The notes under the pieces: generated by a model | The model's database searches: none | What the model was told of the DNA's origin: nothing | What the model saw: only the letters and a program-made list of their open reading frames with translations | Part shown: positions 8,446-16,771 of the stretch, piece after piece | Layout: each line of letters opens with the position of its first letter | Position numbering within the stretch: position 1 is the first letter of the stretch | NCBI GenBank assembly: GCA_945890645.1 | Contig: CAMDCV010000021.1 | Span: forward strand, 1 to 64,000 | Source: Akkermansia muciniphila | GTDB taxonomy: Bacteria; Verrucomicrobiota; Verrucomicrobiia; Verrucomicrobiales; Akkermansiaceae | Direction: 5' to 3' | Length of the DNA stretch: 64,000 bases | Translations under genes and position numbers: made by a program

Positions 8446-9183
8446 ATGTCGCTTGATTCGTCTAACAACACACGCTTCGCTAAGTTCCATAGCACCCGCT
8501 GGTCGGTGGTGGCGCGTGCGCAAAGCCCTACCTCAGGGGCAACGGAGGGATCGCTCGAATCGCTGTGCCAGCAGTATTGGACTCCGCTCTACGCCTACGT
8601 GCGCAGGTGCGGCCACTCGCGCCACGATGCACAGGATCTCACGCAGGAGTTTTTCGCGCGTTTGTTGGAAAAAAACTGGCTGGCCGCAGCGGATCGCTCT
8701 CAGGGAAAACTCCGCTCGTTTTTGCTCACAGCGATGAAACGTTTCCTCACCAATACATGGGATCGCTCGCAGGCGGCAAAGCGCGGCGGCCTGCACGTCA
8801 TCAGCAGCATGAATACGGAAGAAGGCGAGAAGCTCCTAGCCTCTGCCGCTTCGATGGGGGAAGAATCGGCGTTTGATCGTGGCTGGGCGCTCACCGTATT
8901 GAAATCGACGCTTCACCGCCTCCGTGCCGAATACGAGCCCGCCGGAAAGCTCCGCGAATACGAGCGCATCAAACCCGCCCTGACGTCTTTGCGCGGGGAG
9001 ATCGACTACGATGCGATAGCCACCGACTTGAAGGTCTTGCCCGCCTCGGCGCGCAGCATGGTGCACCGCCTGCGCAAGCGTTTCCGTGAGCTTTTCCGCG
9101 AGGAAGTCGCCGGCACCGTCGCTACAACGGATGAGATCGATGAAGAAATGCGGGCACTGATCGCGGCACTGGGTCATGTATGA
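8446..9183 (+). CDS. ECF sigma factor, kinase-linked type
   Basis: 245 aa RNA polymerase sigma factor of the ECF type usually found next to Ser/Thr kinases in Verrucomicrobia and Planctomycetes. It opens with F-H-S-T-R-W-S-V-V; region 2 contains YWTPLYAYVRRCGHSRHDAQ and the LTQEFFARLLEKNWL helix; region 4 covers about 165-215, with helix-turn-helix near YDAIATDLKVLPASARSM. No transmembrane segment. Its stop overlaps the kinase start (ATGA at 9180-9183), so the pair is translationally coupled. Presumably it directs transcription in response to a signal passed by the kinase. Confidence 0.9.
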   Translation: MSLDSSNNTRFAKFHSTRWSVVARAQSPTSGATEGSLESLCQQYWTPLYAYVRRCGHSRHDAQDLTQEFFARLLEKNWLAAADRSQGKLRSFLLTAMKRFLTNTWDRSQAAKRGGLHVISSMNTEEGEKLLASAASMGEESAFDRGWALTVLKSTLHRLRAEYEPAGKLREYERIKPALTSLRGEIDYDAIATDLKVLPASARSMVHRLRKRFRELFREEVAGTVATTDEIDEEMRALIAALGHV

Positions 9184-10556
9184 AGGAAAAACCCGCCAGC
9201 TCAGTTTGCCCGCGTTGCGAAATGCCGCTCGCGAGTGACGACGTCGATGGTTTGTGCGCCCGTTGTCTCGGCAGCCTCAACTTTGACGCCTTCACCACCG
9301 ACCACGGCACGGGAAATCACCCGGTTTCCCCGCCTTCTTCCGTGGAGGAACTCGCGCCATTTTTCCCCCAGTTCGAGATCCATTCCTGCCTCGGCCAGGG
9401 CGGCATGGGCGTGGTGTACAAAGCACGCCAGAAATCGCTCAATCGCTGGGTCGCTCTCAAGCTGCTTTCTCCCGAACGCGCCGCCGATCCCGCCTTCGCC
9501 CAGCGCTTTGCCAGCGAAGCCCGCACCCTCGCCGCACTCAGCCATCCGCACATCGTTGGCATCTACGATTTCGGCGAGGCGGGCGGGATGTTCTATCTGC
9601 TCATGGAATACGTGGAAGGCGAAAACCTGCGCCAAGTCCTCAAGTCGAAACGCCTCACACCGGCGGAGGCGCTCGCCATCGTCATCCCGGTGTGCGATGC
9701 GCTGCAATGCGCTCACGATCTCGGCATCGTCCACCGCGACATCAAGCCGGAAAACCTGCTGATTCATCGCTCCGGCACCGTCAAGATCGCCGACTTCGGC
9801 ATCGCCCGCATGATGGATCAGGAAAGCGCCGCCGGGGAAACATCGGGCACCCAACGATCCGGCTCGGCAGTATTCACCATGGCCACCGGCTCACCCGACT
9901 ACGCCGCACCGGAGCAACTCGCCATGGCTCTCATCGACCGCCGCGCCGACATCTACTCGCTCGGCGTCGTGCTCTACGAAATGCTCACGGGCGAGCGACC
10001 CGGCACCAACAGCGTGTCCGCGCCCTCCCGTCGGGCGAAAGTCGATCCCCATATCGATGAGATCGTACTGAAGGCACTCGCGAAAGAACCGGAACGGCGA
10101 TTCGACAGCGTCGTGGAATTTCGCAGCCGCATCCAACGTGCGCAGTCGGCTCTCGCATGCAAGCACCGCTGGCCGCGCCCCGCTTTGCTATGGACTTCCG
10201 CCACTTTGGTCATCGCCGCTCTTTTATTGATAGCATGGGCGGGCTGGGAAGGCCTATCGGGTAAGCACCAGAATATCTCTACGCCTGCCTCCGTTCCATT
10301 CACAGATCCGGACGTAGGAAAAAGCCTCGCTCAGAGATGGGAGGGAAATTTCAACGCTCTGATGGAAGCCCGCAAACAAGCTCTTATGCAAACACCCAAC
10401 GGCGGTTCAGTCCCCGAACACCTCGCCGCTGAAGTCGCCCGACTCGAAGCCCGCGATCAAATGCTGCGCGAACTCATTCTCAGCACCGATATACCGCCCA
10501 ATCAAATTTTTCCCGAAATGTTCGAATCTCCGCCACAAACTTCCGACGATCCTTAA
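9180..10556 (+). CDS. Membrane Ser/Thr protein kinase with N-terminal zinc ribbon
   Basis: 458 aa. The N-terminus has a four-Cys zinc-ribbon (CPRCEMPL then CARC). The Hanks-type kinase domain spans about 65-320: glycine loop GQGGMGVVYKAR (about 72-83), lysine in VALKLL (about 93), catalytic HRDIKPEN (about 184-191), DFGIA (about 203) and an A-P-E in the activation segment. A membrane helix follows at about 335-357, and a short outer domain of about 100 residues ends the protein. All catalytic residues are present, so activity is expected. It overlaps the sigma gene by 4 bp, and an exported protein gene follows 70 bp downstream. The likely role is phospho-signalling to or through that sigma factor. 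Confidence 0.92.
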   Translation: MKEKPASSVCPRCEMPLASDDVDGLCARCLGSLNFDAFTTDHGTGNHPVSPPSSVEELAPFFPQFEIHSCLGQGGMGVVYKARQKSLNRWVALKLLSPERAADPAFAQRFASEARTLAALSHPHIVGIYDFGEAGGMFYLLMEYVEGENLRQVLKSKRLTPAEALAIVIPVCDALQCAHDLGIVHRDIKPENLLIHRSGTVKIADFGIARMMDQESAAGETSGTQRSGSAVFTMATGSPDYAAPEQLAMALIDRRADIYSLGVVLYEMLTGERPGTNSVSAPSRRAKVDPHIDEIVLKALAKEPERRFDSVVEFRSRIQRAQSALACKHRWPRPALLWTSATLVIAALLLIAWAGWEGLSGKHQNISTPASVPFTDPDVGKSLAQRWEGNFNALMEARKQALMQTPNGGSVPEHLAAEVARLEARDQMLRELILSTDIPPNQIFPEMFESPPQTSDDP

Positions 10557-10626
10557 GTAATGCATGAGGACGAGGTCGCCGGATCACCCGCAGGCCACGA
10601 TCCGAATCAAATCATTCAGAAACATC

Positions 10627-12051
10627 ATGAAAACACATCAACGCATCACATTAGTCGCCTCCGTGCTTGCCACGGTCGCCATCCCATCCTCACTGCGTGC
10701 TCAGGCATCGGCAGCCGTAGCAAAAGACACACCAGCATCCGAGCGCCAACTCGAACTCAATAACGCAGAACGCCAAGCTTTACGGAAGGTTTACCAAACT
10801 GCCGTCGAGGAGATGCACAAGGTCAAGGATGAAATGAGAACCAACCCTGAAAAAAGAAACGATGTTGAAACATACATTCGCGCCATGCAGTGGGTTGTGC
10901 AAGTCGAGACCAAACTAAGAAAATTCCAGCCGAGTGACGCCACCAAAGTTGCCGCACTGACGAAACGACTCGATGAAATCATCTTGGATTATGCAAGCGT
11001 AGGAAATATTGTTTTTCAATGTGAGATGCTCGCTTCGCAGGGCAAGGGCATTCCTTTTGACAATGGCATCAACATCGTCCTGATGCACAAGGGAAAAACG
11101 AAAGAGACCTGGCGCAAATTGGATGGTGAGCTAATCCTGCATGACTACCTGAAAGCCTTGGCAAAAGAAGCGGGTCTGGTCGTCCACATCGGGGAAGATG
11201 TCGTCTCTCTTCGCCTCCCGGAAGACCTTGCGTTGGCAGAGGCGGCGACTGAAAAGCCGCAGGTAGATGAGCAAGACGCGGAATTGGCCTTCTATGAAAA
11301 GACCTATGGCAAGAAAATTTTCGGTGTGCGTCCATTGAGCCAGTATCCTCATAGCCGCGAATACTACGCGGCGATCTTGGAGCAATTGGGCCTTCGCGAT
11401 ATCATCTTCAAGGCCGCCGATGCAAAGTTCGGCACGGGAGATGAAAACGGCCCAGAAGCGAGGACGCTATCCCATGTCGGCCCCTCGCCAATAGCCCACA
11501 AGCCAGGTTGGTACATCATGATGATGTGCCGACCCGCCCAATCGGAGCAAGAGAAAGCGGCCTCGCAAAGGAGGCTATTCATCCGAAAGCTGCACCTCGA
11601 CTATGAGGGAAAGGTTGCGTTCTTGGAAGAAATAGCAGCATGGGAGCAGGCGCCTGCAAAACAGAAAGAAGAGAAGAAAAACGAGGAATTGGACTTCTAT
11701 GAAAAGACCTATGGCAAGAAAATCTCCCACTTGGTGAATCCGAAGAGCAAGTATGAAAATCCCGACGAATACTACGCGAATATCGCAGATCGATTGGGCC
11801 TTCGCGATATCATCTCCAAGGCCGCCGATGCGAAGTTCGGTTCGCCAGAGGTCAACGGCGTAGAACTTAGGACACTGGCTAGAGTCCGTCCCTCGGCAAA
11901 TGCCACCAAGCCAGGCTGGGACATCGAGATGACGTGCTACACCCCCAAGCCGAAGCACGAGAATGTGGACTCGGCAAAGAAGGTAATGGTCCAACTATTG
12001 CATCTCGACTATCAGGGAAACGTCACGTTTTTGGATAGAATGCCTAAGTGA
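10627..12051 (+). CDS. Exported protein with an internal tandem duplication
   Basis: About 474 aa from ATG 10627 (MKTHQRITLVASV), chosen over an in-frame ATG at 10564 because it starts directly at a typical signal peptide ending near LRAQA. The C-terminal 280 residues are two copies of one domain of about 135 aa: each begins FYEKTYGKKI, continues with REYYAAI or DEYYANI, LGLRDIIF/ISKAADAKFG, a K-P-G-W segment, and ends L-H-L-D-Y-x-G-x-V-x-F-L. The copies are joined by a lysine/glutamate-rich linker. The N-terminal region is helical. I recognise no family. It follows the sigma/kinase pair and ends at a strong hairpin, so it may be the operon's third member. Confidence 0.68.
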   Translation: MKTHQRITLVASVLATVAIPSSLRAQASAAVAKDTPASERQLELNNAERQALRKVYQTAVEEMHKVKDEMRTNPEKRNDVETYIRAMQWVVQVETKLRKFQPSDATKVAALTKRLDEIILDYASVGNIVFQCEMLASQGKGIPFDNGINIVLMHKGKTKETWRKLDGELILHDYLKALAKEAGLVVHIGEDVVSLRLPEDLALAEAATEKPQVDEQDAELAFYEKTYGKKIFGVRPLSQYPHSREYYAAILEQLGLRDIIFKAADAKFGTGDENGPEARTLSHVGPSPIAHKPGWYIMMMCRPAQSEQEKAASQRRLFIRKLHLDYEGKVAFLEEIAAWEQAPAKQKEEKKNEELDFYEKTYGKKISHLVNPKSKYENPDEYYANIADRLGLRDIISKAADAKFGSPEVNGVELRTLARVRPSANATKPGWDIEMTCYTPKPKHENVDSAKKVMVQLLHLDYQGNVTFLDRMPK

Positions 12052-12120
12052 GATTCCTATTGGATTACCTGAAAATGGATGGCCAATAACGATTGCGCCA
12101 GCAAGGCAAATTCACCGTTG

Positions 12121-12153
12121 CGGCCTGCAAGTCTCAGACTTGCAGGCCGTTTT
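12121..12153 (+). terminator. Strong hairpin, probable intrinsic terminator
   Basis: Perfect inverted repeat with 14-base arms (CGGCCTGCAAGTCT and its complement) around a single central base, followed by TTTT. It lies 70 bp after the stop of the exported protein gene at 10627-12051. The T run is short, so a dispersed palindrome with another role is the alternative. Confidence 0.6.
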
Positions 12154-12183
12154 ACTCGCAGCGAATATGGACTAACGAAATGA
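12151..12183 (+). pseudogene. Scrap of the helical-repeat family C-terminus
   Basis: Ten codons, FTRSEYGLTK, then TGA. This matches the last residues of the helical-repeat family: FASEYGLTK in the decayed copy at 24581 and FASEYGLGK in 17983. It has no upstream reading frame. The match is short, so chance is possible, but wording, frame and stop position all agree. Confidence 0.35.
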
Positions 12184-12501
12184 TCGAGTCTTTTCAGGCA
12201 GTAGTCCGTGATTCCGCTGATGAACAGACGATGATCTTCGCCAGAAACTAGGAGAAGAGCCGAAAGAAAAATTGGCGTTCTGGTAAAAAAATGTCAACTA
12301 TGTGCATGTTCTAGCAATAGAAGTCTGAAGATTCATGACTGACCCTTTTGCAATCCTTGCTGCGGAGCATCGCCTTACTTCAATCTGATCTGCGACCGTG
12401 AGAGTGGCGCAGTCCTCTTTCTCGGTCGCATGCCCAATCCATCCAGCCTGAAACACAAAATTCTCCCAGCAAAAAACGAAACAAAAAAACCACATCAAAC
12501 T
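12184..12501. other. Intergenic stretch without a recognisable gene
   Basis: About 320 bp between the hairpin/remnant and the next signal-peptide start. Stops occur in all frames and I see no conserved motif. An ATG at 12430, in frame with the next gene, would add 24 polar residues before the signal peptide and is unlikely to be used. Confidence 0.5.
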
Positions 12502-12942
12502 ATGAAAACCATCGCACGAATTGTAGCTCCACTCCTACTCCTCGCCTCCAGCTTCAGTCTTGCCGCCAAGATTCCTCAGACGGACGAGAAACTCGTAGCT
12601 CAGGCCAGCCATATCGTCAGGGGCAAAGTCCTCGAAGTGACCACCAAGGTCGAGAAATCAAAAATCGAAACCAGCCCCGGTGTCCACAAGGACACGATTT
12701 ATACCATCACAGTTGAGGTGGACGAGGTTTCCAAAGGTGATGTGGCGAAGAAGGGAGGGAAGATCACCGTCCTTGCTTGGCAGCCGCACACCCGCGAGCC
12801 GAACCATCCCAGCTCGCAGGGCCACGAGTTCATCCCTAAGAAAGGAGATACCGCGACGTTTTATCTAACCGGTGGCGGCAAGGAGCCTTTCGAACCGATC
12901 ACGCCTAACGGAATGGAGATCTACTCCGTGGTGGTCGATTAA
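12502..12942 (+). CDS. Small secreted protein of unknown function
   Basis: 146 aa from ATG 12502 (MKTIARIVAPLLLLASS), where a signal peptide begins at once and ends near SLAAK. The mature part is beta-rich: a segment on residues like IVRGKVLEVTTKVEKSK, a V-E-V-D-E-V strand, and a C-terminal GDTATFYLTGG. The order of strands resembles small periplasmic domains seen in Verrucomicrobia, but I cannot name the family. The stop is followed within 60 bp by an ECF-type promoter-like sequence. Confidence 0.62.
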   Translation: MKTIARIVAPLLLLASSFSLAAKIPQTDEKLVAQASHIVRGKVLEVTTKVEKSKIETSPGVHKDTIYTITVEVDEVSKGDVAKKGGKITVLAWQPHTREPNHPSSQGHEFIPKKGDTATFYLTGGGKEPFEPITPNGMEIYSVVVD

Positions 12943-12997
12943 GGAGGGCCATGCCTTGCTTCGCGAGAAAGTCGCCAACACCCGCCATTCCTGCCCT

Positions 12998-13052
12998 CTC
13001 GAATTTTTTCCTGAAATTTTTGGGACATTTCCTGCTGCGGCTCCGTGGTATC
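12998..13052 (+). promoter_or_regulatory. ECF-type promoter-like element, copy A
   Basis: Near-identical to 13550-13603. The -35-like part is CCTGAAATTTTTGGGACATT and the -10-like part CCGTGGTAT, with a G/C-rich spacer. It precedes the small secreted protein gene at 13165 by about 110 bp. Because the second copy sits at the start of a sigma factor gene, both are best read as promoters recognised by that sigma factor. Confidence 0.5.
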
Positions 13053-13164
13053 TGATGAAGTGCATCAACTGCCCGTGGGACTCTCGGTTCTGACCAATCG
13101 AATTCCCATGGCAACGGAGCCTCCACTTTGTTATTAGAAAAAAGCAAACAACACCAATACAACT

Positions 13165-13539
13165 ATGAAACACGTAATGAAAATCATTCTATTGATCTCA
13201 GCCTTCACGATCTCGGGATACTCTGACGAGAAGTCGCGCGACTTTTTTGCCGCTAGCGGAATCACGATCGGCGCCCCTGCGACAACCCAGCCTGGCTCCT
13301 ACAAGATTCCGATGGAGTTTGAAACGAAGATCATGCACTCGGGTCAGTGGATTGACACCGTAAGCGCGAAGGTTTCCGGATCAGACATTCTCGTGACCGC
13401 TACCTTTACGAGTGAAAACCGCAAAAGCAGGTATCCCGGCTATGTCGAAATGAAGGGGATTCCTGCAGGAACTTACACCCTCAAATACCAGGATCCAGAC
13501 GGCAAGACTCATCCCATGGGTTCGGTGGTGCTGCCCTGA
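13165..13539 (+). CDS. Small secreted beta-sandwich-like protein
   Basis: 124 aa. A signal peptide (MKIILLISAFTISGYS) is followed by about 100 residues of short beta strands. The last part, IPAGTYTLKYQDPDGK then G-S-V-V-L-P, resembles the edge of an Ig-like or transthyretin-like fold. ATG 13177 would also give a full signal peptide. It lies between the two copies of the ECF-like promoter element and just upstream of a sigma factor gene, so it is probably a target or partner of that regulator. Confidence 0.62.
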   Translation: MKHVMKIILLISAFTISGYSDEKSRDFFAASGITIGAPATTQPGSYKIPMEFETKIMHSGQWIDTVSAKVSGSDILVTATFTSENRKSRYPGYVEMKGIPAGTYTLKYQDPDGKTHPMGSVVLP

Positions 13540-13549
13540 ATCGTGCGCA

Positions 13550-13603
13550 CTCGAATTTTTTCCTGAAATTTTTGAGACATTTGCCGCCGCAGTTCCGTGA
13601 TAT
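13550..13603 (+). promoter_or_regulatory. ECF-type promoter-like element, copy B
   Basis: The sequence matches copy A over the -35-like part (CCTGAAATTTTTGAGACATT) and the -10-like part (CCGTGATAT). It ends only a few bases before the first possible starts of the sigma gene (GTG at 13606 or 13612). If it is the promoter, the mRNA would be leaderless or nearly so and the sigma factor would control itself. Confidence 0.52.
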
Positions 13604-13605
13604 GG

Positions 13606-15165
13606 GTGAAAGTGCAAGATACAAACCTACAGACCGACGCCGATTTGCTGAAGGAATTCTCCGGCAGCGGGAGCCAGGCCGCATTCGCCACCCTGGTGGA
13701 ACGCCATGGGCCCATGGTCCACTCGGTCGCGATGCGGACACTCTCCAACCATCACGACGCGGAGGACGTCACCCAGGCCGCCTTCCTCGTTCTGGCGAGG
13801 GAGGCGGAGGCACTCAGCCGGAAACCATCGGTGGCTGGCTGGCTGCACACGGTGTCGCGGCGCTTGGCGCTGGATGCCCATCGGTCGAGGGAAAGCCGCC
13901 AGCGCCGCGAGGCCACCGCCATGAACGAACCTGTCAACCTCACCCGCGATGCCATCAGCACCGGATTCCGCCGAGAACTGGATGCCGCCCTTGATGGCCT
14001 GCCGGAGCGCTACCGTCATCCGTTGGTGCTCTTTCATCTGGAGGGCGCTTCGCTCGACGAAGTCGCCCACCGTCTTGATCTCCAGCCCTCCACCCTGCGC
14101 ACCCGGCTCTCCCGGGCACGTGAGATGCTGCGAAACATCCTCGTCCGTCGCGGCGTCGAGGTGGCATCCGTCGCGGCGCTCAGCAGCTTCCTCACAGTCG
14201 AGGCCAAGGCCGCGGCGTTCACGCCTGGTCTTCTGTCCTCCGTGGTCTCGACCGCCACTGGCAGCGGTGCCGGCGTTTCCACCAACATCCTGCAACTCGC
14301 CGCAAAAGCGGCCACCGGCACCAAGGCCATCTCCATCACCAGTCTTGTCATCCTCATGAAAACCAAAGCCACCCTTGTCATGGGTATTCTGATCGCCCTC
14401 GCGGCCGTTGGAACCACAGCGTATATCGTCAATGCCGGCAATGACAGCATAGCCGGAAGCCCAGAGGTGAAACAGGGAGCCGATCAACGCAATCTTGCCG
14501 GACAGCCCGAGGCAAACGAACGGCAAGCTCGCGAAGGAAAAGCTCGCGAATCGAAAACCCGCGAACGCACACCCCCATTCCAGAGCATCGAGGAAGCGGC
14601 GCAGGCCTTGATCGACTTCGACCTTACGCCGCTCTTCGGGGAAGACCGCGAGGAAGCCAAGCGTTGCTCGTATCGCCTACGGAGTTTGTCGGCAAAGATC
14701 CCGAGCGGCTACTACAGCGAACTTACCGCCCGTTTTCGCAGCGGTTCGGAAAAAAACCTCAAAGACTACTTCCGGCAAATGGCCCTCTACATGGAATGGG
14801 GTCGTCTGGATCTGGAAGCCGCGTTGGCCGATCTTCCCCGGATTAACGATGCCAAGATGCATTCCACGGCCTTGGAGAACGTGTTTCGCGGCAGCGCGGA
14901 GCAGGATGCCGTGGTCGCCATGAAAAAGGCCGAGATCCTAGTCATCGAGGCTCCGCGCGAACTCAGTGATACCCAGCGCATCTCCCTCATGGATGCCATC
15001 TTCGACACCTGGATTGAGTCCGATCCTTTCAGTGCCATCGAGTGGGCCAAGCAGGCAGAGGTGCCAGCCAAGAGCCGCGACCAGTGGATCAACGATGGTC
15101 TCCGCACCTGGAGCGAAAAAGATCCCGATGCCGCCGAGATGTGGCGCAAGCAGCAGAACCGCTAA
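13606..15165 (+). CDS. ECF sigma factor with membrane span and helical-repeat outer domain
   Basis: About 520 aa. I start at GTG 13606, because the upstream GTG at 13597 falls inside the promoter-like element; GTG 13612 is also possible. Region 2 covers about 15-100 (HHDAEDVTQAAFLVLAREA, then the WLHTVSRRLALDAHR helix); region 4 about 125-180 (ERYRHPLVLFHLEGASLDEV, helix-turn-helix on LDLQPSTLRTRLSRA). A membrane helix at about 255-275 is followed by a charged linker and helical repeats with W-x-x-x-D-P-x-x-A-x-x-W (WIESDPFSAIEWAKQAE, WSEKDPDAAEMWRKQQ). These repeats resemble the anchored proteins encoded just downstream. GC is higher than in its neighbours. Confidence 0.86.
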   Translation: MKVQDTNLQTDADLLKEFSGSGSQAAFATLVERHGPMVHSVAMRTLSNHHDAEDVTQAAFLVLAREAEALSRKPSVAGWLHTVSRRLALDAHRSRESRQRREATAMNEPVNLTRDAISTGFRRELDAALDGLPERYRHPLVLFHLEGASLDEVAHRLDLQPSTLRTRLSRAREMLRNILVRRGVEVASVAALSSFLTVEAKAAAFTPGLLSSVVSTATGSGAGVSTNILQLAAKAATGTKAISITSLVILMKTKATLVMGILIALAAVGTTAYIVNAGNDSIAGSPEVKQGADQRNLAGQPEANERQAREGKARESKTRERTPPFQSIEEAAQALIDFDLTPLFGEDREEAKRCSYRLRSLSAKIPSGYYSELTARFRSGSEKNLKDYFRQMALYMEWGRLDLEAALADLPRINDAKMHSTALENVFRGSAEQDAVVAMKKAEILVIEAPRELSDTQRISLMDAIFDTWIESDPFSAIEWAKQAEVPAKSRDQWINDGLRTWSEKDPDAAEMWRKQQNR

Positions 15166-15427
15166 GGGATAGACCGCTGACGGTTCATCCACTTCCAACA
15201 GATCCAAATTTCACGATCACACACTGGCTCGCTCGCTGGGCACATCCGACCCGCCTCTTCACCAACATAACGCAAGCCGTGGGATCAGAGCAGACAGTGG
15301 CATCTGGCGATCCGTTTTCTCCATTCCAAGCTTGCCCTCCCCTGTTGAATAAATATTTTTGCATCCAAGACAAAAATTTTAGCGAACTTTCCACTGACGC
15401 CGATACTCCCATGAATTTCACAGAATC

Positions 15428-16768
15428 ATGAAAAGAAAACACTACGTCCTGCCACTCGCGGCAATGATCATCGCTGCGGTATGGCTCACCTACCTGCGTG
15501 GCTCCAATAACGCTCTGGAACAGGACAATCTTTCTCTTGAGAAAAAGATCGAGAATTACCGCAATGCCACTGTTCTCCAGAATGAACGCGCCAGCACCGA
15601 GGCGATGCGCTCCGGTGCGATGCGCACGAAGATAAAGCGCGAAATGAGATCAGCGGAAACGGAAAACAAGCCCTCCGGCGATTGGGTGGGCACCTCCAAG
15701 GATTGGAACGCTATCGTTTTATTTAACAACAACGAGGGGGTGAGATTCAATCTCACACCGGCCTGCAGAAGGCTCGAAACGCTGGCTTCCGAAATGAGTG
15801 GTGACGAACTCGCACGAGCCTACACGCAAATGGCCTCACTCCCTGTTGATGCACCATTTCGCAATTACCTTGAATGGTTGATGCTGAAAGAACTCGAAAA
15901 GAAAAATCCCGAGTTTGCGTTTAGCCAACTCATTGCCAAATGCCAGAATGAAGATACGGGCCCGATCAAGATGGGCAATTTCGATAAATGGCTCGCGAGA
16001 GATCCCGCCGCCGCCACTACCTGGTATGAGAGCCAACTCGCCTCGAATGTATTCGATAAGACCCTTGACGGGAAAACTCCCAACATGGTGCCTTTTGAAG
16101 CTGCTTTTATGATGTCTTTGCTTGCATCCGATCCGGCTGCCGCTGAGCAACGCATGAACAATATTCCACCAGATCTGCGCGGCAGTTTGGTTGATTACGT
16201 GTGGAAAGTTCCCAAAGAAAATAGTAAGGCTTTCGTTGACCTGCTTCGCAAATCAATGCCGATGGAAGACTATATAGCCATACTGAAAAACAATAGTTTG
16301 ACTGAGAAAAATTTCAGCGGTGACAGCGATAACGATCCCAAAAATGCCCGGAAGAATCTCGATAATCTCGGTTTCACCCCTGAAGAGCGCGCCACTCTTT
16401 TGTCGCAGGACTTCACCGACTTTGCGCAGTATCGCGCCATGAGAGACAAATACGGCATGCCGTCTCGTGAAAAATTCGACGAACAACGCAAATGGATTCA
16501 AGCGGTCGACCCGAGCTCCGCGGATCGGGCGACGGGAGTGGCACTGCAACGTTACCTCAAAGAATCAAACACGACCAGCGCTCAGGCTTTTGTCGAGAAG
16601 GTCGCTTTGGATTACCATGGTTCTGGTGCAGGAGACGAGATATTGGTTCCCTTGATTGAGGGCAGTGCGAACGGGAGTATCCCTTTTCCCAAAGACAGAG
16701 CGCAAGTGCTGGCAACGAAGATCACGGATGAGAGGCTGCGTGAAGAAATGTTGCAAAAACTCAAGTGA
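15428..16768 (+). CDS. Anchored helical-repeat protein, copy 2 of the pair (first gene)
   Basis: 446 aa. The membrane helix is followed by AVWLTYLRGS, then a Gln/Asn-rich stretch and helical repeats, colinear with 5824-7110 (shared LMLKELEKKNPEFAFSQ and a D-P-A-A-A-T-x-W-Y motif). The last residues (REEMLQKLK) also match. It is 3 bp upstream of 16772, the same spacing as in copy 1. The sigma factor at 13606 has the same type of repeats outside the membrane, so this protein may contact it. Function unknown. Confidence 0.7.
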   Translation: MKRKHYVLPLAAMIIAAVWLTYLRGSNNALEQDNLSLEKKIENYRNATVLQNERASTEAMRSGAMRTKIKREMRSAETENKPSGDWVGTSKDWNAIVLFNNNEGVRFNLTPACRRLETLASEMSGDELARAYTQMASLPVDAPFRNYLEWLMLKELEKKNPEFAFSQLIAKCQNEDTGPIKMGNFDKWLARDPAAATTWYESQLASNVFDKTLDGKTPNMVPFEAAFMMSLLASDPAAAEQRMNNIPPDLRGSLVDYVWKVPKENSKAFVDLLRKSMPMEDYIAILKNNSLTEKNFSGDSDNDPKNARKNLDNLGFTPEERATLLSQDFTDFAQYRAMRDKYGMPSREKFDEQRKWIQAVDPSSADRATGVALQRYLKESNTTSAQAFVEKVALDYHGSGAGDEILVPLIEGSANGSIPFPKDRAQVLATKITDERLREEMLQKLK

Positions 16769-16771
16769 AGT

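Noticed and set aside
15166-15427. Possible insertion-sequence remnant between the sigma factor and helical-repeat genes
   Set aside because: No terminal inverted repeats, target duplication or transposase-like frame; the stretch looks like ordinary intergenic DNA with an AT-rich promoter region.
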